Below are positions 40,909 to 49,389 of a stretch of 64,000 bases of DNA, piece by piece. The number at the start of each line of letters is the position of its first letter. The first letter of the stretch is position 1. The notes beneath the pieces are model-generated. The model ran no database searches, was not told the DNA's origin, and was given only the letters and a program-made list of their open reading frames with translations. Origin of the DNA: Anoxybacillus sp050480245. GTDB lineage: Bacteria > Bacillota > Bacilli > Bacillales > Anoxybacillaceae. The stretch is from the NCBI GenBank assembly GCA_050480245.1, contig JBCNEQ010000004.1; one strand, 5' to 3'. A program made the position numbers and the translations under genes.

Positions 40909-42569
40909 TCATTTTCCTCCTTCACTGCGCAAGGAATCTTTAAGCAAAATTCACTTCCTCTACCTAGCTTACTAACTACCTCAATGGTCCCACCGTGTGC
41001 TTCCGCAATACCTAAGCTGACCGAGAGACCAAGACCTGTCCCCTTCCCCGGTCTCTTAGTTGTAAAAAATGGATTAAAAATTTCTTGTAAATGTTGCTCT
41101 GCAATTCCTTTTCCATTGTCCCTAACACATAGAACGACCCATTGTTTCTCGTTCTCGATAAATTGTTTCGTTTCAATCACAATTACCTTTCGATCACTTT
41201 CCACTTCTTCCAATGCATCTTTTGCATTGATTAAAAAGTTTAAAATAACTTGTCCAATTTGCTGAATGTTTGCTTCGATCAAACCCAGCGAACTATCTAG
41301 TTTTTTTTGAATCCTAATATTCTGTTTTTGAATTTGATCTCCAATTAACCCTAAAACTTGCTCAACAGCTTCATTTATAGAACACAATTCAAATACATAT
41401 TCATCCTGTCTAGAAAACGTCAATAAGTTTTGAATAATGCTTTTGCACCGTTTCCCACATAAATGGATATCATACAATAATTTATACGAACGGTCATCTT
41501 TCTTAATTGATCGTAACAACAATTGTGCATTACCAAGAATTGCAGTTAGTGGATTGTTTAGTTCATGTGCAATGCCAGCTGCCATCTCTCCAATAGCAGC
41601 AAGTTTCCCAGACTGAATAAGTTGCGCTTCAATTTGTAATTTTTCAGTAATATCATTGATGTAAATAATAATCGCATACATTTTTTGTTGTTCGTTCCAT
41701 ACAGGATAAGAATGAAACTCACAAACACGTTGCTGGATATAAAATTGACGATGGACAGGTTTTTTGGTTTCTATCGTTTCAACAATCGGACTTTCCTTAA
41801 AATTTATCGATAGTAACTCACAAATATTTATGTTATATAGATTCATCGAAAAAAAAGCTTTAGCTGCATCATTATATTTCAAAATATTTCCTTCTAAATC
41901 AACAACGAATATCATTTCGGAGACTGCCCGAAACGTTTCCTCCCATTCTTTTTTACTTGTCAGCACTTCATTGTAAAGGCGAACATTTTCAATACAGACT
42001 GCCAATTGATCACCAAACTGTTGAAAAAAAGAGAGATCAGATTCGTCGTACATAATCACCTCCTCACTACCAATACTTAGCAAACCAATAACTTGCGCCT
42101 TTCTCATAAGCGGGATAAGTAGTATGCTACGAATTCCTAGTGCTTGGTATATCTTATTTTCAAAAAATGCTTTCTCTTCTTGTACTTGATAGAACATTTT
42201 CTCAAGTGATTGCATTACTTTCCAGTAAAGAGAATGCTCTTTTGGCACCACAAATCCAACTGGAAAATATAAATCTTGTTCTGGATATACGTTCGTTAAT
42301 ATAAGTTGCTCTTGTTCATATAGCAACAAGCTAATTCGCCCTATAGGGAAAATCTCTTTTAGTTTGTCAAACGTATTTTTCAGCATATCATCGATCGACA
42401 TGTCGATATTAAAGCTCTTTGTAATATCATTGATGATTTCTAACTGCATATTCTTCTTTTTTAACTCATTTACCATTTTTTTTAATTCGGTATAGTAGCT
42501 CTTCTTTGAAGATTGTACCCCTGTTAATAAGTTGATGATTTGTTGCCTATCTCTCATCGCCCTTACCAT
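40905..42569 (-). CDS. Soluble GAF-PAS sensor histidine kinase
   Basis: A 554-residue kinase without transmembrane helices, so it should sense a cytoplasmic signal. Layout: coiled coil 24-48, GAF domain about 50-200, PAS domain about 210-315 (ETFRAVSEMIFVVDLEGNILKYNDAAKAFF), HisKA with phospho-His335 in GIAHELNNPLTAILGNAQLL, and HATPase with N-box Asn448 (INAKDALEE), G1 DNGKGIA (484-490), F-box FFTTK and G2 GTGLGLSVS. The start is taken at 42569, overlapping the end of the Fe-ADH gene; an ATG four codons later is possible. Sensed molecule unknown; an alcohol, an aldehyde or redox state is inference from context. Confidence 0.93.
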   Translation of the reverse strand: MVRAMRDRQQIINLLTGVQSSKKSYYTELKKMVNELKKKNMQLEIINDITKSFNIDMSIDDMLKNTFDKLKEIFPIGRISLLLYEQEQLILTNVYPEQDLYFPVGFVVPKEHSLYWKVMQSLEKMFYQVQEEKAFFENKIYQALGIRSILLIPLMRKAQVIGLLSIGSEEVIMYDESDLSFFQQFGDQLAVCIENVRLYNEVLTSKKEWEETFRAVSEMIFVVDLEGNILKYNDAAKAFFSMNLYNINICELLSINFKESPIVETIETKKPVHRQFYIQQRVCEFHSYPVWNEQQKMYAIIIYINDITEKLQIEAQLIQSGKLAAIGEMAAGIAHELNNPLTAILGNAQLLLRSIKKDDRSYKLLYDIHLCGKRCKSIIQNLLTFSRQDEYVFELCSINEAVEQVLGLIGDQIQKQNIRIQKKLDSSLGLIEANIQQIGQVILNFLINAKDALEEVESDRKVIVIETKQFIENEKQWVVLCVRDNGKGIAEQHLQEIFNPFFTTKRPGKGTGLGLSVSLGIAEAHGGTIEVVSKLGRGSEFCLKIPCAVKEENE

Positions 42570-43711
42570 GCCTTTCTAAATAGTTCCTCAATGTCTTCTA
42601 TAGTTACATCTCGTGGATTTGTAATCATGCACGTATCGTGAAAAGCGGAAACACTCATCCTTTTTAACTGATCTTTCTCAACACCTATATCCGCTAGCCT
42701 TTGTGGCGTACCAATATCCATAGTCAGCTGTTTCACGTGCTCAATTGCTTTGTTTCCAGCCTCCATATTCGACATTCCCCGAATATCAACACCTAGAAAA
42801 AGAGCAATATCTGCAAATTTCTTTGGATTTGCTAACAAGTTGTATTCCATCACATGTGGTAACAAAATCGAATTCACTGCTCCGTGAAGGAGGTTATATT
42901 TTCCTCCTACCGCGTGCGACATTGCATGAACCGCTCCTAAAATTGCATTAGAAAAAGCTAGACCAGCCTGTAAGCATGCCATTGCCATGTTTATTTTAGC
43001 CTCTATGTTCATTTTTGAAGCTACCGAAGGCCGCAAATATTCAGCAACAAGTGAAATAGCATTTTTAGCATGTACATCCGTCAAAGGTGTTGCTGCCAGA
43101 CTAACATAAGCTTCAATACCATGGGTTAACACATCTAGACCTGTTGAGGCAGTTAAATGCGGACTTTTAGTCGACAATGTTTCAGGATCAATGATCGCAA
43201 TATCAGGAATAAGTGAACGGGAAATGATCGTCATCTTTTTCTCTGTCTCTGTGTCAACAATTACAGAAAATTGAGAAACCTCAGAGCCTGATCCTGCTGT
43301 TGTAGGCACCATTACCTGTGGCGGGAGAGGATAACGAATTTTGTCAACCCCTTCATAATCATGAATCCGCCCACCGTTAGTAACAAGAATGGCGATTGCT
43401 TTTGCTACATCAATGGAACTTCCACCGCCAACCCCGATAACCGCATCACATTCGTTTTCGAGGTATATACGACACCCCTTCTCCACCTCTTTATCTTTTG
43501 GATTAATGGTTATGTCGTGAAATGTTGTATAGCTTAACCCCGCTTGCCGACAACTTCTTACAACTACATCTAGCCAACCAGCCTCCATAACTCCTGGGTC
43601 ACTAACGATAAATACATTCGTTGCCCCAAGTCGCACACAACTTTCCCCTACCTGTTGAATGGAAGCGTTACCAAAAATAACTTCAGGCATGACGAATTTA
43701 TGGATATTCAT
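42563..43711 (-). CDS. Iron-containing alcohol dehydrogenase
   Basis: Group III (Fe-type) NAD(P)-dependent alcohol dehydrogenase, 382 residues. NAD motif VIGVGGGSSIDVAKAIAI at about 91-108; metal ligands in DVLTHGIEAYVSLAAT and GAVHAMSHAVGGKYNLLHGAVNSILLPHVMEYN. The start at 43711 (MNIHKFVMPEVIFG) lies eight bases after AAGGAG; an earlier TTG is not supported. It is the first gene of the operon with the sensor kinase and response regulator. The product could run as an aldehyde reductase or an alcohol oxidase partner to adhT; substrate (ethanol, longer alcohol or diol) cannot be told from sequence. Confidence 0.93.
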   Translation of the reverse strand: MNIHKFVMPEVIFGNASIQQVGESCVRLGATNVFIVSDPGVMEAGWLDVVVRSCRQAGLSYTTFHDITINPKDKEVEKGCRIYLENECDAVIGVGGGSSIDVAKAIAILVTNGGRIHDYEGVDKIRYPLPPQVMVPTTAGSGSEVSQFSVIVDTETEKKMTIISRSLIPDIAIIDPETLSTKSPHLTASTGLDVLTHGIEAYVSLAATPLTDVHAKNAISLVAEYLRPSVASKMNIEAKINMAMACLQAGLAFSNAILGAVHAMSHAVGGKYNLLHGAVNSILLPHVMEYNLLANPKKFADIALFLGVDIRGMSNMEAGNKAIEHVKQLTMDIGTPQRLADIGVEKDQLKRMSVSAFHDTCMITNPRDVTIEDIEELFRKAW

Positions 43712-43744
43712 ACATTCGCTCCTTAACAACAAATTTAAATTAAT

Positions 43745-43772
43745 TGTATAACTTTTTTAAATTTTTTGTCTA
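43745..43772 (-). promoter_or_regulatory. Sigma-A-like promoter of the Fe-ADH/two-component operon
   Basis: TAGACA (rev. 43767-43772), 16-base spacer and TATACA (rev. 43745-43750) on the minus strand. No sigma-54 element was found here, which suggests the regulator operon is not under its own sigma-54 control. Confidence 0.5.
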
Positions 43773-43784
43773 TTGTATCGTTTT

Positions 43785-43818
43785 AAAAAGTGCCCTCATT
43801 TTTTACGAGAGCACCTTT
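43785..43818 (-). terminator. Terminator of rpmE-tdk
   Basis: GTGCCCTC (43790-43797) with GAGAGCAC (43807-43814), one mismatch, then TTTTT on the minus strand. Confidence 0.7.
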
Positions 43819-43861
43819 TGTCGTAATTGGATATCCTTCTATATTCCCATGCAATGAACTA

Positions 43862-44482
43862 TTATTTCATCTTGCTGTTCATCTGGAATTGTTGGGTTTT
43901 TATCGGATGATCGGGCACTTCATGATGATGGCGGCAACGTGGTTCGTACGATTCACTCGCACCGATTAAAATGACAGGGTCATAATAAGATGCAGGACGA
44001 CCGTTAATGAGCCGCTGTGTGCGCGATGCAGGAGAGCCACAGACAGTACAAACAGCTTGTAGCTTTGTCACCGATTCAGCGATAGACATTAACGTTGGAA
44101 CAGGTCCGAACGGTTCACCGCGAAAATCTTGGTCTAAACCAGCCACAATGACACGATATCCTTCATCAGCAAGCTGTTGCACAACATGAACGACATGTTC
44201 GTCAAAAAATTGCACTTCATCAATCGCCACAACGTCCGTATGTGCGGAGATATGTTTTCGAATGTCTAACGCACAAGAAACAGGAATAGCAATAACAGAA
44301 GTTCCATTATGAGAAACGACAGCTTCGTCACTGTATCGATTATCAATCGCTGGCTTAAACACTTTCACTTCTTGTTTTGCAAATTGGGCGCGGCGTACGC
44401 GGCGAATGAGCTCTTCTGATTTTCCTGAAAACATGCTGCCGCAAATGACTTCGAGCCAGCCGGATTGCTTCATAACATCCAT
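43862..44482 (-). CDS. tdk: Thymidine kinase
   Basis: Type II thymidine kinase of the pyrimidine salvage pathway, 206 residues. P-loop GSMFSGKSEELIRRVRRA at about 15-32, DEVQFFD (catalytic Glu and Mg site) near 91, and the zinc/lasso region VCTVCGSPASRTQRLINGRPASYYDPVILIGASESYEPRCRHHHEVP. The start at 44482 follows GGAAGGGG. Downstream of rpmE as in B. subtilis. Confidence 0.96.
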   Translation of the reverse strand: MDVMKQSGWLEVICGSMFSGKSEELIRRVRRAQFAKQEVKVFKPAIDNRYSDEAVVSHNGTSVIAIPVSCALDIRKHISAHTDVVAIDEVQFFDEHVVHVVQQLADEGYRVIVAGLDQDFRGEPFGPVPTLMSIAESVTKLQAVCTVCGSPASRTQRLINGRPASYYDPVILIGASESYEPRCRHHHEVPDHPIKTQQFQMNSKMK

Positions 44483-44513
44483 CGGGGCGTCCCCTTCCTT
44501 TCAAACTTTCACG

Positions 44514-44553
44514 AAAAAAACAGGCAAGTGAAAAATGTTCGCTTGCCTGTTTT
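44514..44553 (-). terminator. Terminator of rpmE
   Basis: AAAACAGGCAAG / CTTGCCTGTTTT stem (44517-44528 with 44542-44553) and a T-run on the minus strand; tdk lies beyond it, so tdk would need readthrough or its own promoter. Confidence 0.85.
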
Positions 44554-44566
44554 CATGACATACGGA

Positions 44567-44767
44567 TTACTTAAGGCCGTATTTTTTGTTAAATTTATCA
44601 ACACGTCCTGCAGCAGAAGCGAATTTTTGACGTCCTGTGTAGAATGGATGGCATGCTGAGCAAATTTCTACGCGCACTTCATCTTTAACAGAACCGCTCT
44701 CAAACTCGTTTCCACACGCGCACTTAACCATCACTTTTTTATAGTTTGGATGGATTCCTGCTTTCAT
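44567..44767 (-). CDS. rpmE: Ribosomal protein L31 (zinc-binding form)
   Basis: Large-subunit protein bL31, 66 residues. This is the zinc form: VKCACGNEFESGS and VEICSACHPFYTGRQK supply four cysteines. Starts MKAGIHPNYKK after GGAGATGA. Its own sigma-A promoter is at 44841-44869. Confidence 0.98.
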   Translation of the reverse strand: MKAGIHPNYKKVMVKCACGNEFESGSVKDEVRVEICSACHPFYTGRQKFASAAGRVDKFNKKYGLK

Positions 44768-44840
44768 CTCATTTCATCTCCTTCCGCCCTGAATCTTTTC
44801 GAAACAGAGTTTATATGCAATGAAAAACACACATGATAAA

Positions 44841-44869
44841 ATTATAACAACCGTCCCGCTGTTTTGCAA
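44841..44869 (-). promoter_or_regulatory. Sigma-A promoter of rpmE
   Basis: TTGCAA (44864-44869), 17-base spacer and TATAAT (rev. 44841-44846) on the minus strand, leaving a leader of about 65 bases. Confidence 0.7.
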
Positions 44870-44877
44870 CTATCCAT

Positions 44878-46164
44878 TTATAACCGTTTTAAATTTCCGG
44901 CTGTTTTCCACTCTTCATCCAACATCGCAAAAAACTCCTCGTTTGTCTTTGTTTGCTTTAGTCGGTGAATAAATCGCTCAATAAAGTCTGGCGTATCTGA
45001 CATTGTCTTACGAATCGCCCATAATTTTTCTAGATGTTCTTTTGGAATTAATAATTCTTCTTTTCGCGTACCTGAACGACGAATGTCGATGGCAGGGAAA
45101 ATACGCTTTTCCGCTAATGAGCGGTCAAGATGAAGCTCCATATTCCCCGTTCCTTTAAATTCTTCATAAATGACATCGTCCATGCGCGAACCTGTATCGA
45201 CAAGAGCGGTCGCTAAAATCGTTAAACTGCCGCCTTCCTCAATGTTTCGTGCTGCCCCGAAAAACCGTTTTGGACGATGGAACGCAGCCGGATCAATTCC
45301 TCCTGAAAGCGTTCGGCCGCTTGGAGGAATGACGAGGTTGTATGCGCGCGCTAAACGCGTAATACTATCCATTAAAATGACAACGTCACGTTTATGCTCC
45401 ACAAGACGCATTGCTCGTTCAAGTACGAGCTCCGCCACTTTAATATGATTTTCTGGCACTTCATCAAACGTCGAGCTGACGACATCGGCAGATACGGAAC
45501 GTTCAATATCCGTCACTTCCTCTGGACGCTCGTCAATGAGTAAAACGATCAGTTCAACGTCAGGATGGTTCGTTGTAATGCTGTTGGCAATTTCTTTTAA
45601 CAACATCGTTTTTCCCGCTTTTGGAGGCGCGACAATTAAACCGCGCTGACCAAATCCGATCGGAGCAATTAAATCGATGAGGCGGGTAGATATCTTGTCT
45701 GGCGTCGTTTCCAGCTTCATTTGACGGTTTGGATAAAGCGGCGTAAGCGCTGGAAAATGAACGCGCTCTTTCGCGATTTCTGGATCTTCACCGTTTACAG
45801 CCTCAACATGCAATAAACCGAAATACCGTTCGTTTTCTTTTGGCGGGCGCACTTTTCCTGATACTTTATCACCGTTGCGCAGATCGAAGCGGCGAATTTG
45901 CGATGCGGAAATATAAATATCTTCTGAACTAGGGGAATAGTTAATTGGACGTAAAAAACCAAACCCTTCTGATTGGATGATTTCAAGCACGCCTTCCATG
46001 AAGAAAAGACCGTCTTGTTCTGCGCGCGCTTTTAAAATAGCAAAAATTAATTCTTTTTTTGTCAGTTTGCTGTAATATGAAATTTTGTATTGGCGAGCTA
46101 ATTCATATAGCTCTTTAATTGTCATATTTTCTAGCTTTGCAATCGTTAAATCTCCTAACTCCAT
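44878..46164 (-). CDS. rho: Transcription termination factor Rho
   Basis: Hexameric RNA-dependent ATPase that ends transcription. 428 residues: N-terminal helical domain (MTIKELYELARQYKISYYSKLTKKELIFAIL), cold-shock-like RNA-binding domain (GVLEIIQSEGFGFLRPINYSPSSEDIYISASQIRRFDLRNGD), Walker A APPKAGKTML near 183, Walker B DVVILMDSITRLARAYN, and the R-loop region. A start 13 codons later at MTIKEL is conceivable, but the ATG at 46164 has a GAGTGGTG site. Confidence 0.97.
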   Translation of the reverse strand: MELGDLTIAKLENMTIKELYELARQYKISYYSKLTKKELIFAILKARAEQDGLFFMEGVLEIIQSEGFGFLRPINYSPSSEDIYISASQIRRFDLRNGDKVSGKVRPPKENERYFGLLHVEAVNGEDPEIAKERVHFPALTPLYPNRQMKLETTPDKISTRLIDLIAPIGFGQRGLIVAPPKAGKTMLLKEIANSITTNHPDVELIVLLIDERPEEVTDIERSVSADVVSSTFDEVPENHIKVAELVLERAMRLVEHKRDVVILMDSITRLARAYNLVIPPSGRTLSGGIDPAAFHRPKRFFGAARNIEEGGSLTILATALVDTGSRMDDVIYEEFKGTGNMELHLDRSLAEKRIFPAIDIRRSGTRKEELLIPKEHLEKLWAIRKTMSDTPDFIERFIHRLKQTKTNEEFFAMLDEEWKTAGNLKRL

Positions 46165-46259
46165 ACTTACACCACTCTTTTATTTATTTTCATGAATTGC
46201 TCTTTGGATGGGAACAGCGAAGATGAAAAGATAATTACGAGAAGAAACGTAACACGACT

Positions 46260-46289
46260 ATTTTACCCTTTTTTTATATTGTCAATCAA
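46260..46289 (-). promoter_or_regulatory. Promoter of rho
   Basis: TTGATT (rev. 46284-46289), 18-base spacer, TAAAAT (rev. 46260-46265) on the minus strand. A TTGACA overlapping it would leave only 14 bases and is less likely. The leader is about 90 bases. Confidence 0.5.
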
Positions 46290-46293
46290 TAGA

Positions 46294-46322
46294 AAAAGAG
46301 CGAGAGCGCGAAAAGTTCGCGC
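46294..46322 (-). terminator. Weak terminator after glpX
   Basis: Perfect GCGCGAA/TTCGCGC stem (46306-46312 with 46316-46322), three-base loop, T-run on the minus strand but only after an eight-base gap. Partial termination is likely. Confidence 0.45.
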
Positions 46323-46331
46323 ATCCCGCAA

Positions 46332-47294
46332 TCACTTAATAACGAGATTCGGCTTTTTCTTTAAGCTATGGCGTCCTTCGATGAAACGAACCGTCCCTGA
46401 TTTCGCTCGCATAACGATGGAGTGTGTTTCGCCATATGCCCCCTTAAATTGTACCCCACGTAACAATTCGCCGTCAGTCACACCCGTCGCCGCAAAAATA
46501 GCGTCGTCTCCTTTCACAAGGTCCTCCATACGCAATACACGGTTCACATCTAGCCCCATTTTTTTGCATCGTTCCAACTCCGCATCGTTTTGCGGCAATA
46601 GTTTTCCTTGTATTTCTCCACCGAGACATTTGAGCGCAACAGCGGCTAATACCCCTTCTGGTGCACCGCCTGAACCGAACAAAATGTCTACCCCTGTATG
46701 ATCGAACGCTGTATTGATCGCCGCCGCAACGTCGCCATCATTAATAAGCTTAATGCGCGCCCCTGCTTCACGCAACTCGGCAATGATGCGTTCGTGGCGC
46801 GGACGGTTTAAAACGATCGCCACAACGTCTTCAATGTCTTTATTTTTCGCTTTGGCAACTGCCTTTAAATTATCAATGATCGGAGCGTTAATGTCGATCA
46901 TGCCAACCGCTTCTGGTCCAACCGCAATTTTGTCCATGTACATATCTGGCGCATGAAGCAAGTTGCCGTGATCCGCTACGGCGACCACGGCTAAGGCGTT
47001 CCAACCGCCAGAAGCGACAATGTTCGTTCCTTCAAGCGGATCAACCGCCACATCGACACGCGGACCGTAACCGTTGCCAAGCTTTTCACCAATATACAAC
47101 ATCGGTGCTTCATCCATTTCCCCTTCACCGATGACAACCGTTCCTTTCATCGGAATCGTATCAAATACATCGCGCATCGCAGATGTGGCTGCTTCATCGG
47201 CTTCGTCTTTTTTGCCACGCCCCATCCAACGCGCTGCGGCTAATGCGGCAGCTTCCGTCACACGAACAAGCTCCATCGATAAACTTCTTTCCAT
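46332..47294 (-). CDS. glpX: Class II fructose-1,6-bisphosphatase (GlpX)
   Basis: Gluconeogenic hydrolysis of fructose-1,6-bisphosphate to F6P. 320 residues; metal and substrate motifs: VVIGEGEMDEAPMLYIGE near 57, VDVAVDPLEGTNIVASGG near 82, and LFGSGGAPEGVLAAVALKCLGGEIQGKL. The start at 47294 follows GAGGGAG; 26 upstream codons of the open frame are basic, unconserved and unsupported. In B. subtilis the equivalent is ywjI, likewise between murA and rho. Confidence 0.95.
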   Translation of the reverse strand: MERSLSMELVRVTEAAALAAARWMGRGKKDEADEAATSAMRDVFDTIPMKGTVVIGEGEMDEAPMLYIGEKLGNGYGPRVDVAVDPLEGTNIVASGGWNALAVVAVADHGNLLHAPDMYMDKIAVGPEAVGMIDINAPIIDNLKAVAKAKNKDIEDVVAIVLNRPRHERIIAELREAGARIKLINDGDVAAAINTAFDHTGVDILFGSGGAPEGVLAAVALKCLGGEIQGKLLPQNDAELERCKKMGLDVNRVLRMEDLVKGDDAIFAATGVTDGELLRGVQFKGAYGETHSIVMRAKSGTVRFIEGRHSLKKKPNLVIK

Positions 47295-47320
47295 CGTTTC
47301 TCCCTCTCCCCTTTGGTGCA

Positions 47321-48607
47321 TTATGTGTTTTTCAGTTGTTCGATTTCTTGCTCTGTCATTTGTTCGCGCCAAACTGTTGCACCAAGATTGACAAGTTTGG
47401 CAACTAAGTTGCTGTATCCGCGGTCAATATGTTCCAACCCTGTAATTTCTGTAACCCCTTCGGCCATTAATCCCGCGACCACAAGCGCTGCCCCTGCCCG
47501 CAAATCGGTCGCACGCACTTTCGCCCCTTGTAATCGCGAAGGACCTGTAATAATCGCTGAACGTCCTTCGACTTTCACATTGGCGTTCATGCGCCGCAAT
47601 TCATCAATATGTTTGAATCGCGCGCTATAAATCGTATCCGTCACAATGCTCGTCCCAGATGCCTTCGTTAATAGTGAAGTGAATGGCTGTTGTAAATCGG
47701 TCGGAAAGCCAGGGTAGACAAGCGTTTTAATATCAACTGCGCGAAGATGATCTTTCGTCGCAACGAGAATTTGGTCATCGCCCGTTTCGACAACGACACC
47801 CATTTCACGCATTTTCGCAATAACTGCTTCCAAATGCTGCGGAATGACGTTGTCAATGATCACCTCTTTCCCCATAGCTGCACCGATAATCATATACGTT
47901 CCCGCTTCAATGCGATCCGGAATAATGGAATGGCGGCAACCGTGCAATTGTTCAACACCGTCAATACGAATGACGTCTGTTCCTGCCCCTTTAATGCGCG
48001 CACCCATATTTGTCAACAGCGTTGCGACATCAATAATTTCTGGTTCTTTTGCTGCGTTTTCAATGATCGTTCTCCCTTTTGCCAAAACAGCAGCTAACAT
48101 AATATTAATCGTTGCCCCAACGCTGACGACGTCCAAGTAAATGCGCGCGCCACGAAGCTCTTCAGCGCGTAAATAAATCGCACCTTGTTCGTTTGTCACT
48201 TTCGCTCCAAGCGCCTCGAATCCTTTAATATGTTGATCAATGGGACGCGGTCCTAAATGGCAACCGCCCGGCAATCCAATGGCCGCTTTTTTAAACCGCC
48301 CAAGCATCGCCCCCATCAAATAATATGAGGCGCGTAATTTTTTTACTTTTCCGTTCGGCAAAGGCATGGAAACGATATGTGACGGGTCGATAACGACTTC
48401 GTTTCCATCGAAATGAAATGTACCGCCAATTTCTTCGATTAATTGTCCTAGCACATGAACGTCTGAAATGTTCGGCAACCCTTCAATGACTACGGGTGAG
48501 TTCGCTAAAATAGCGGCTGGAATGAGCGCAACGGCGCTATTTTTCGCTCCGCTAATGCGCACAGAGCCTTGAAGGAGGTCGCCACCAACGATTTTTAACT
48601 TTTCCAT
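47321..48607 (-). CDS. murAB: UDP-N-acetylglucosamine 1-carboxyvinyltransferase (MurA, second copy)
   Basis: Second MurA paralogue of low-GC Gram-positives, 428 residues. Catalytic Cys in AIGLPGGCHLGPRPIDQHIKGFEALGA near 117; GAKNSAVALIPAAILANSP near 20. The start at 48607 (MEKLKIVGGD) follows GAAGGGAG; 13 upstream codons are excluded. It corresponds by position to B. subtilis murZ (murAB) between ywjH/tal and glpX. The two copies in this window diverge clearly in sequence, so they are old paralogues. Confidence 0.95.
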   Translation of the reverse strand: MEKLKIVGGDLLQGSVRISGAKNSAVALIPAAILANSPVVIEGLPNISDVHVLGQLIEEIGGTFHFDGNEVVIDPSHIVSMPLPNGKVKKLRASYYLMGAMLGRFKKAAIGLPGGCHLGPRPIDQHIKGFEALGAKVTNEQGAIYLRAEELRGARIYLDVVSVGATINIMLAAVLAKGRTIIENAAKEPEIIDVATLLTNMGARIKGAGTDVIRIDGVEQLHGCRHSIIPDRIEAGTYMIIGAAMGKEVIIDNVIPQHLEAVIAKMREMGVVVETGDDQILVATKDHLRAVDIKTLVYPGFPTDLQQPFTSLLTKASGTSIVTDTIYSARFKHIDELRRMNANVKVEGRSAIITGPSRLQGAKVRATDLRAGAALVVAGLMAEGVTEITGLEHIDRGYSNLVAKLVNLGATVWREQMTEQEIEQLKNT

Positions 48608-48659
48608 ATGTGTCTCCCTTCTCGCAAAGCAAGTCCTAGAACGCATGGAAACTTAATCC

Positions 48660-49307
48660 TTATTTTTGATTCGCTTTATTCCAGTCTGCTAAAAATTTTT
48701 CGATGCCTTGATCAGTAAGTGGATGTTTAAATAGTTGCATAAGCACGTTGTAAGGGACTGTCGCAATGTGTGCCCCTTTTAATGCTGCTTCTGTCACATG
48801 TTGTGGATGACGGATAGATGCGGCGATAATTTCCGTTTCAATGTCGTGAATGGCGAAAATGTTCGCGATCGTTTCGATTAAGTCTAAGCCGTTATGACCG
48901 ATATCATCGAGGCGTCCTAAAAATGGAGAGACGTACGTTGCACCAGCGCGCGCCGCCAACAATGCTTGATTCGCGCTAAAAATAAGCGTCACGTTTGTTT
49001 TAATTCCTTTTTCGCTAAATACTTTGACCGCCTTTAATCCTTCTGGCGTCATCGGCACTTTAATTGTAATGTTCGGCGCGATTTTCGCTAATTCTTCCCC
49101 TTCCGCAATCATTCCTTCTGCATCTGTAGCAATCACTTCGGCGCTAACGGAACCAGAAACGAGAGAAGTAATTTCACGAAGACGATCGTGGAACGATACA
49201 TTTTCTTTTGCGACGAGGCTTGGGTTTGTCGTTACACCCGCTAAAATGCCAAGTTCATGAGCGTGGCGAATTTCATCAATGTTCGCTGTATCAATAAAAA
49301 ATTTCAT
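48660..49307 (-). CDS. tal: Transaldolase (short, FSA-like form)
   Basis: Transfers dihydroxyacetone units in the pentose phosphate pathway. 215 residues, the small TalB/FSA subgroup: FIDTANIDEIRHAHELGILAGVTTNPSL at the N-terminus and the Schiff-base lysine in ITIKVPMTPEGLKAVK near 83-86. B. subtilis homologue is ywjH. A cre-like sequence overlaps its leader at 49319-49332. Confidence 0.95.
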   Translation of the reverse strand: MKFFIDTANIDEIRHAHELGILAGVTTNPSLVAKENVSFHDRLREITSLVSGSVSAEVIATDAEGMIAEGEELAKIAPNITIKVPMTPEGLKAVKVFSEKGIKTNVTLIFSANQALLAARAGATYVSPFLGRLDDIGHNGLDLIETIANIFAIHDIETEIIAASIRHPQHVTEAALKGAHIATVPYNVLMQLFKHPLTDQGIEKFLADWNKANQK

Positions 49308-49318
49308 AATTTCAACCT

Positions 49319-49332
49319 CCTAAACGCTTTCA
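49319..49332 (-). promoter_or_regulatory. Possible cre (CcpA) site before tal
   Basis: TGAAAGCGTTTAGG on the minus strand fits the catabolite-responsive consensus TGWAARCGYTWNCW at 12 of 14 positions. It lies 12 bases before the tal start and adjoins the ribosome site, so it might act as a roadblock. Confidence 0.35.
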
Positions 49333-49342
49333 AAATGGAATG

Positions 49343-49383
49343 AAACAAAACCGCCCGCTTCAGCAAACGCTGAAACGGTGCGG
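49343..49383 (-). terminator. Terminator of fba
   Basis: Long stem (49351-49364 with 49369-49383) including a perfect TTCAGC/GCTGAA top, followed by TTTTGTTT on the minus strand. Confidence 0.85.
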
Positions 49384-49389
49384 CTTGTA

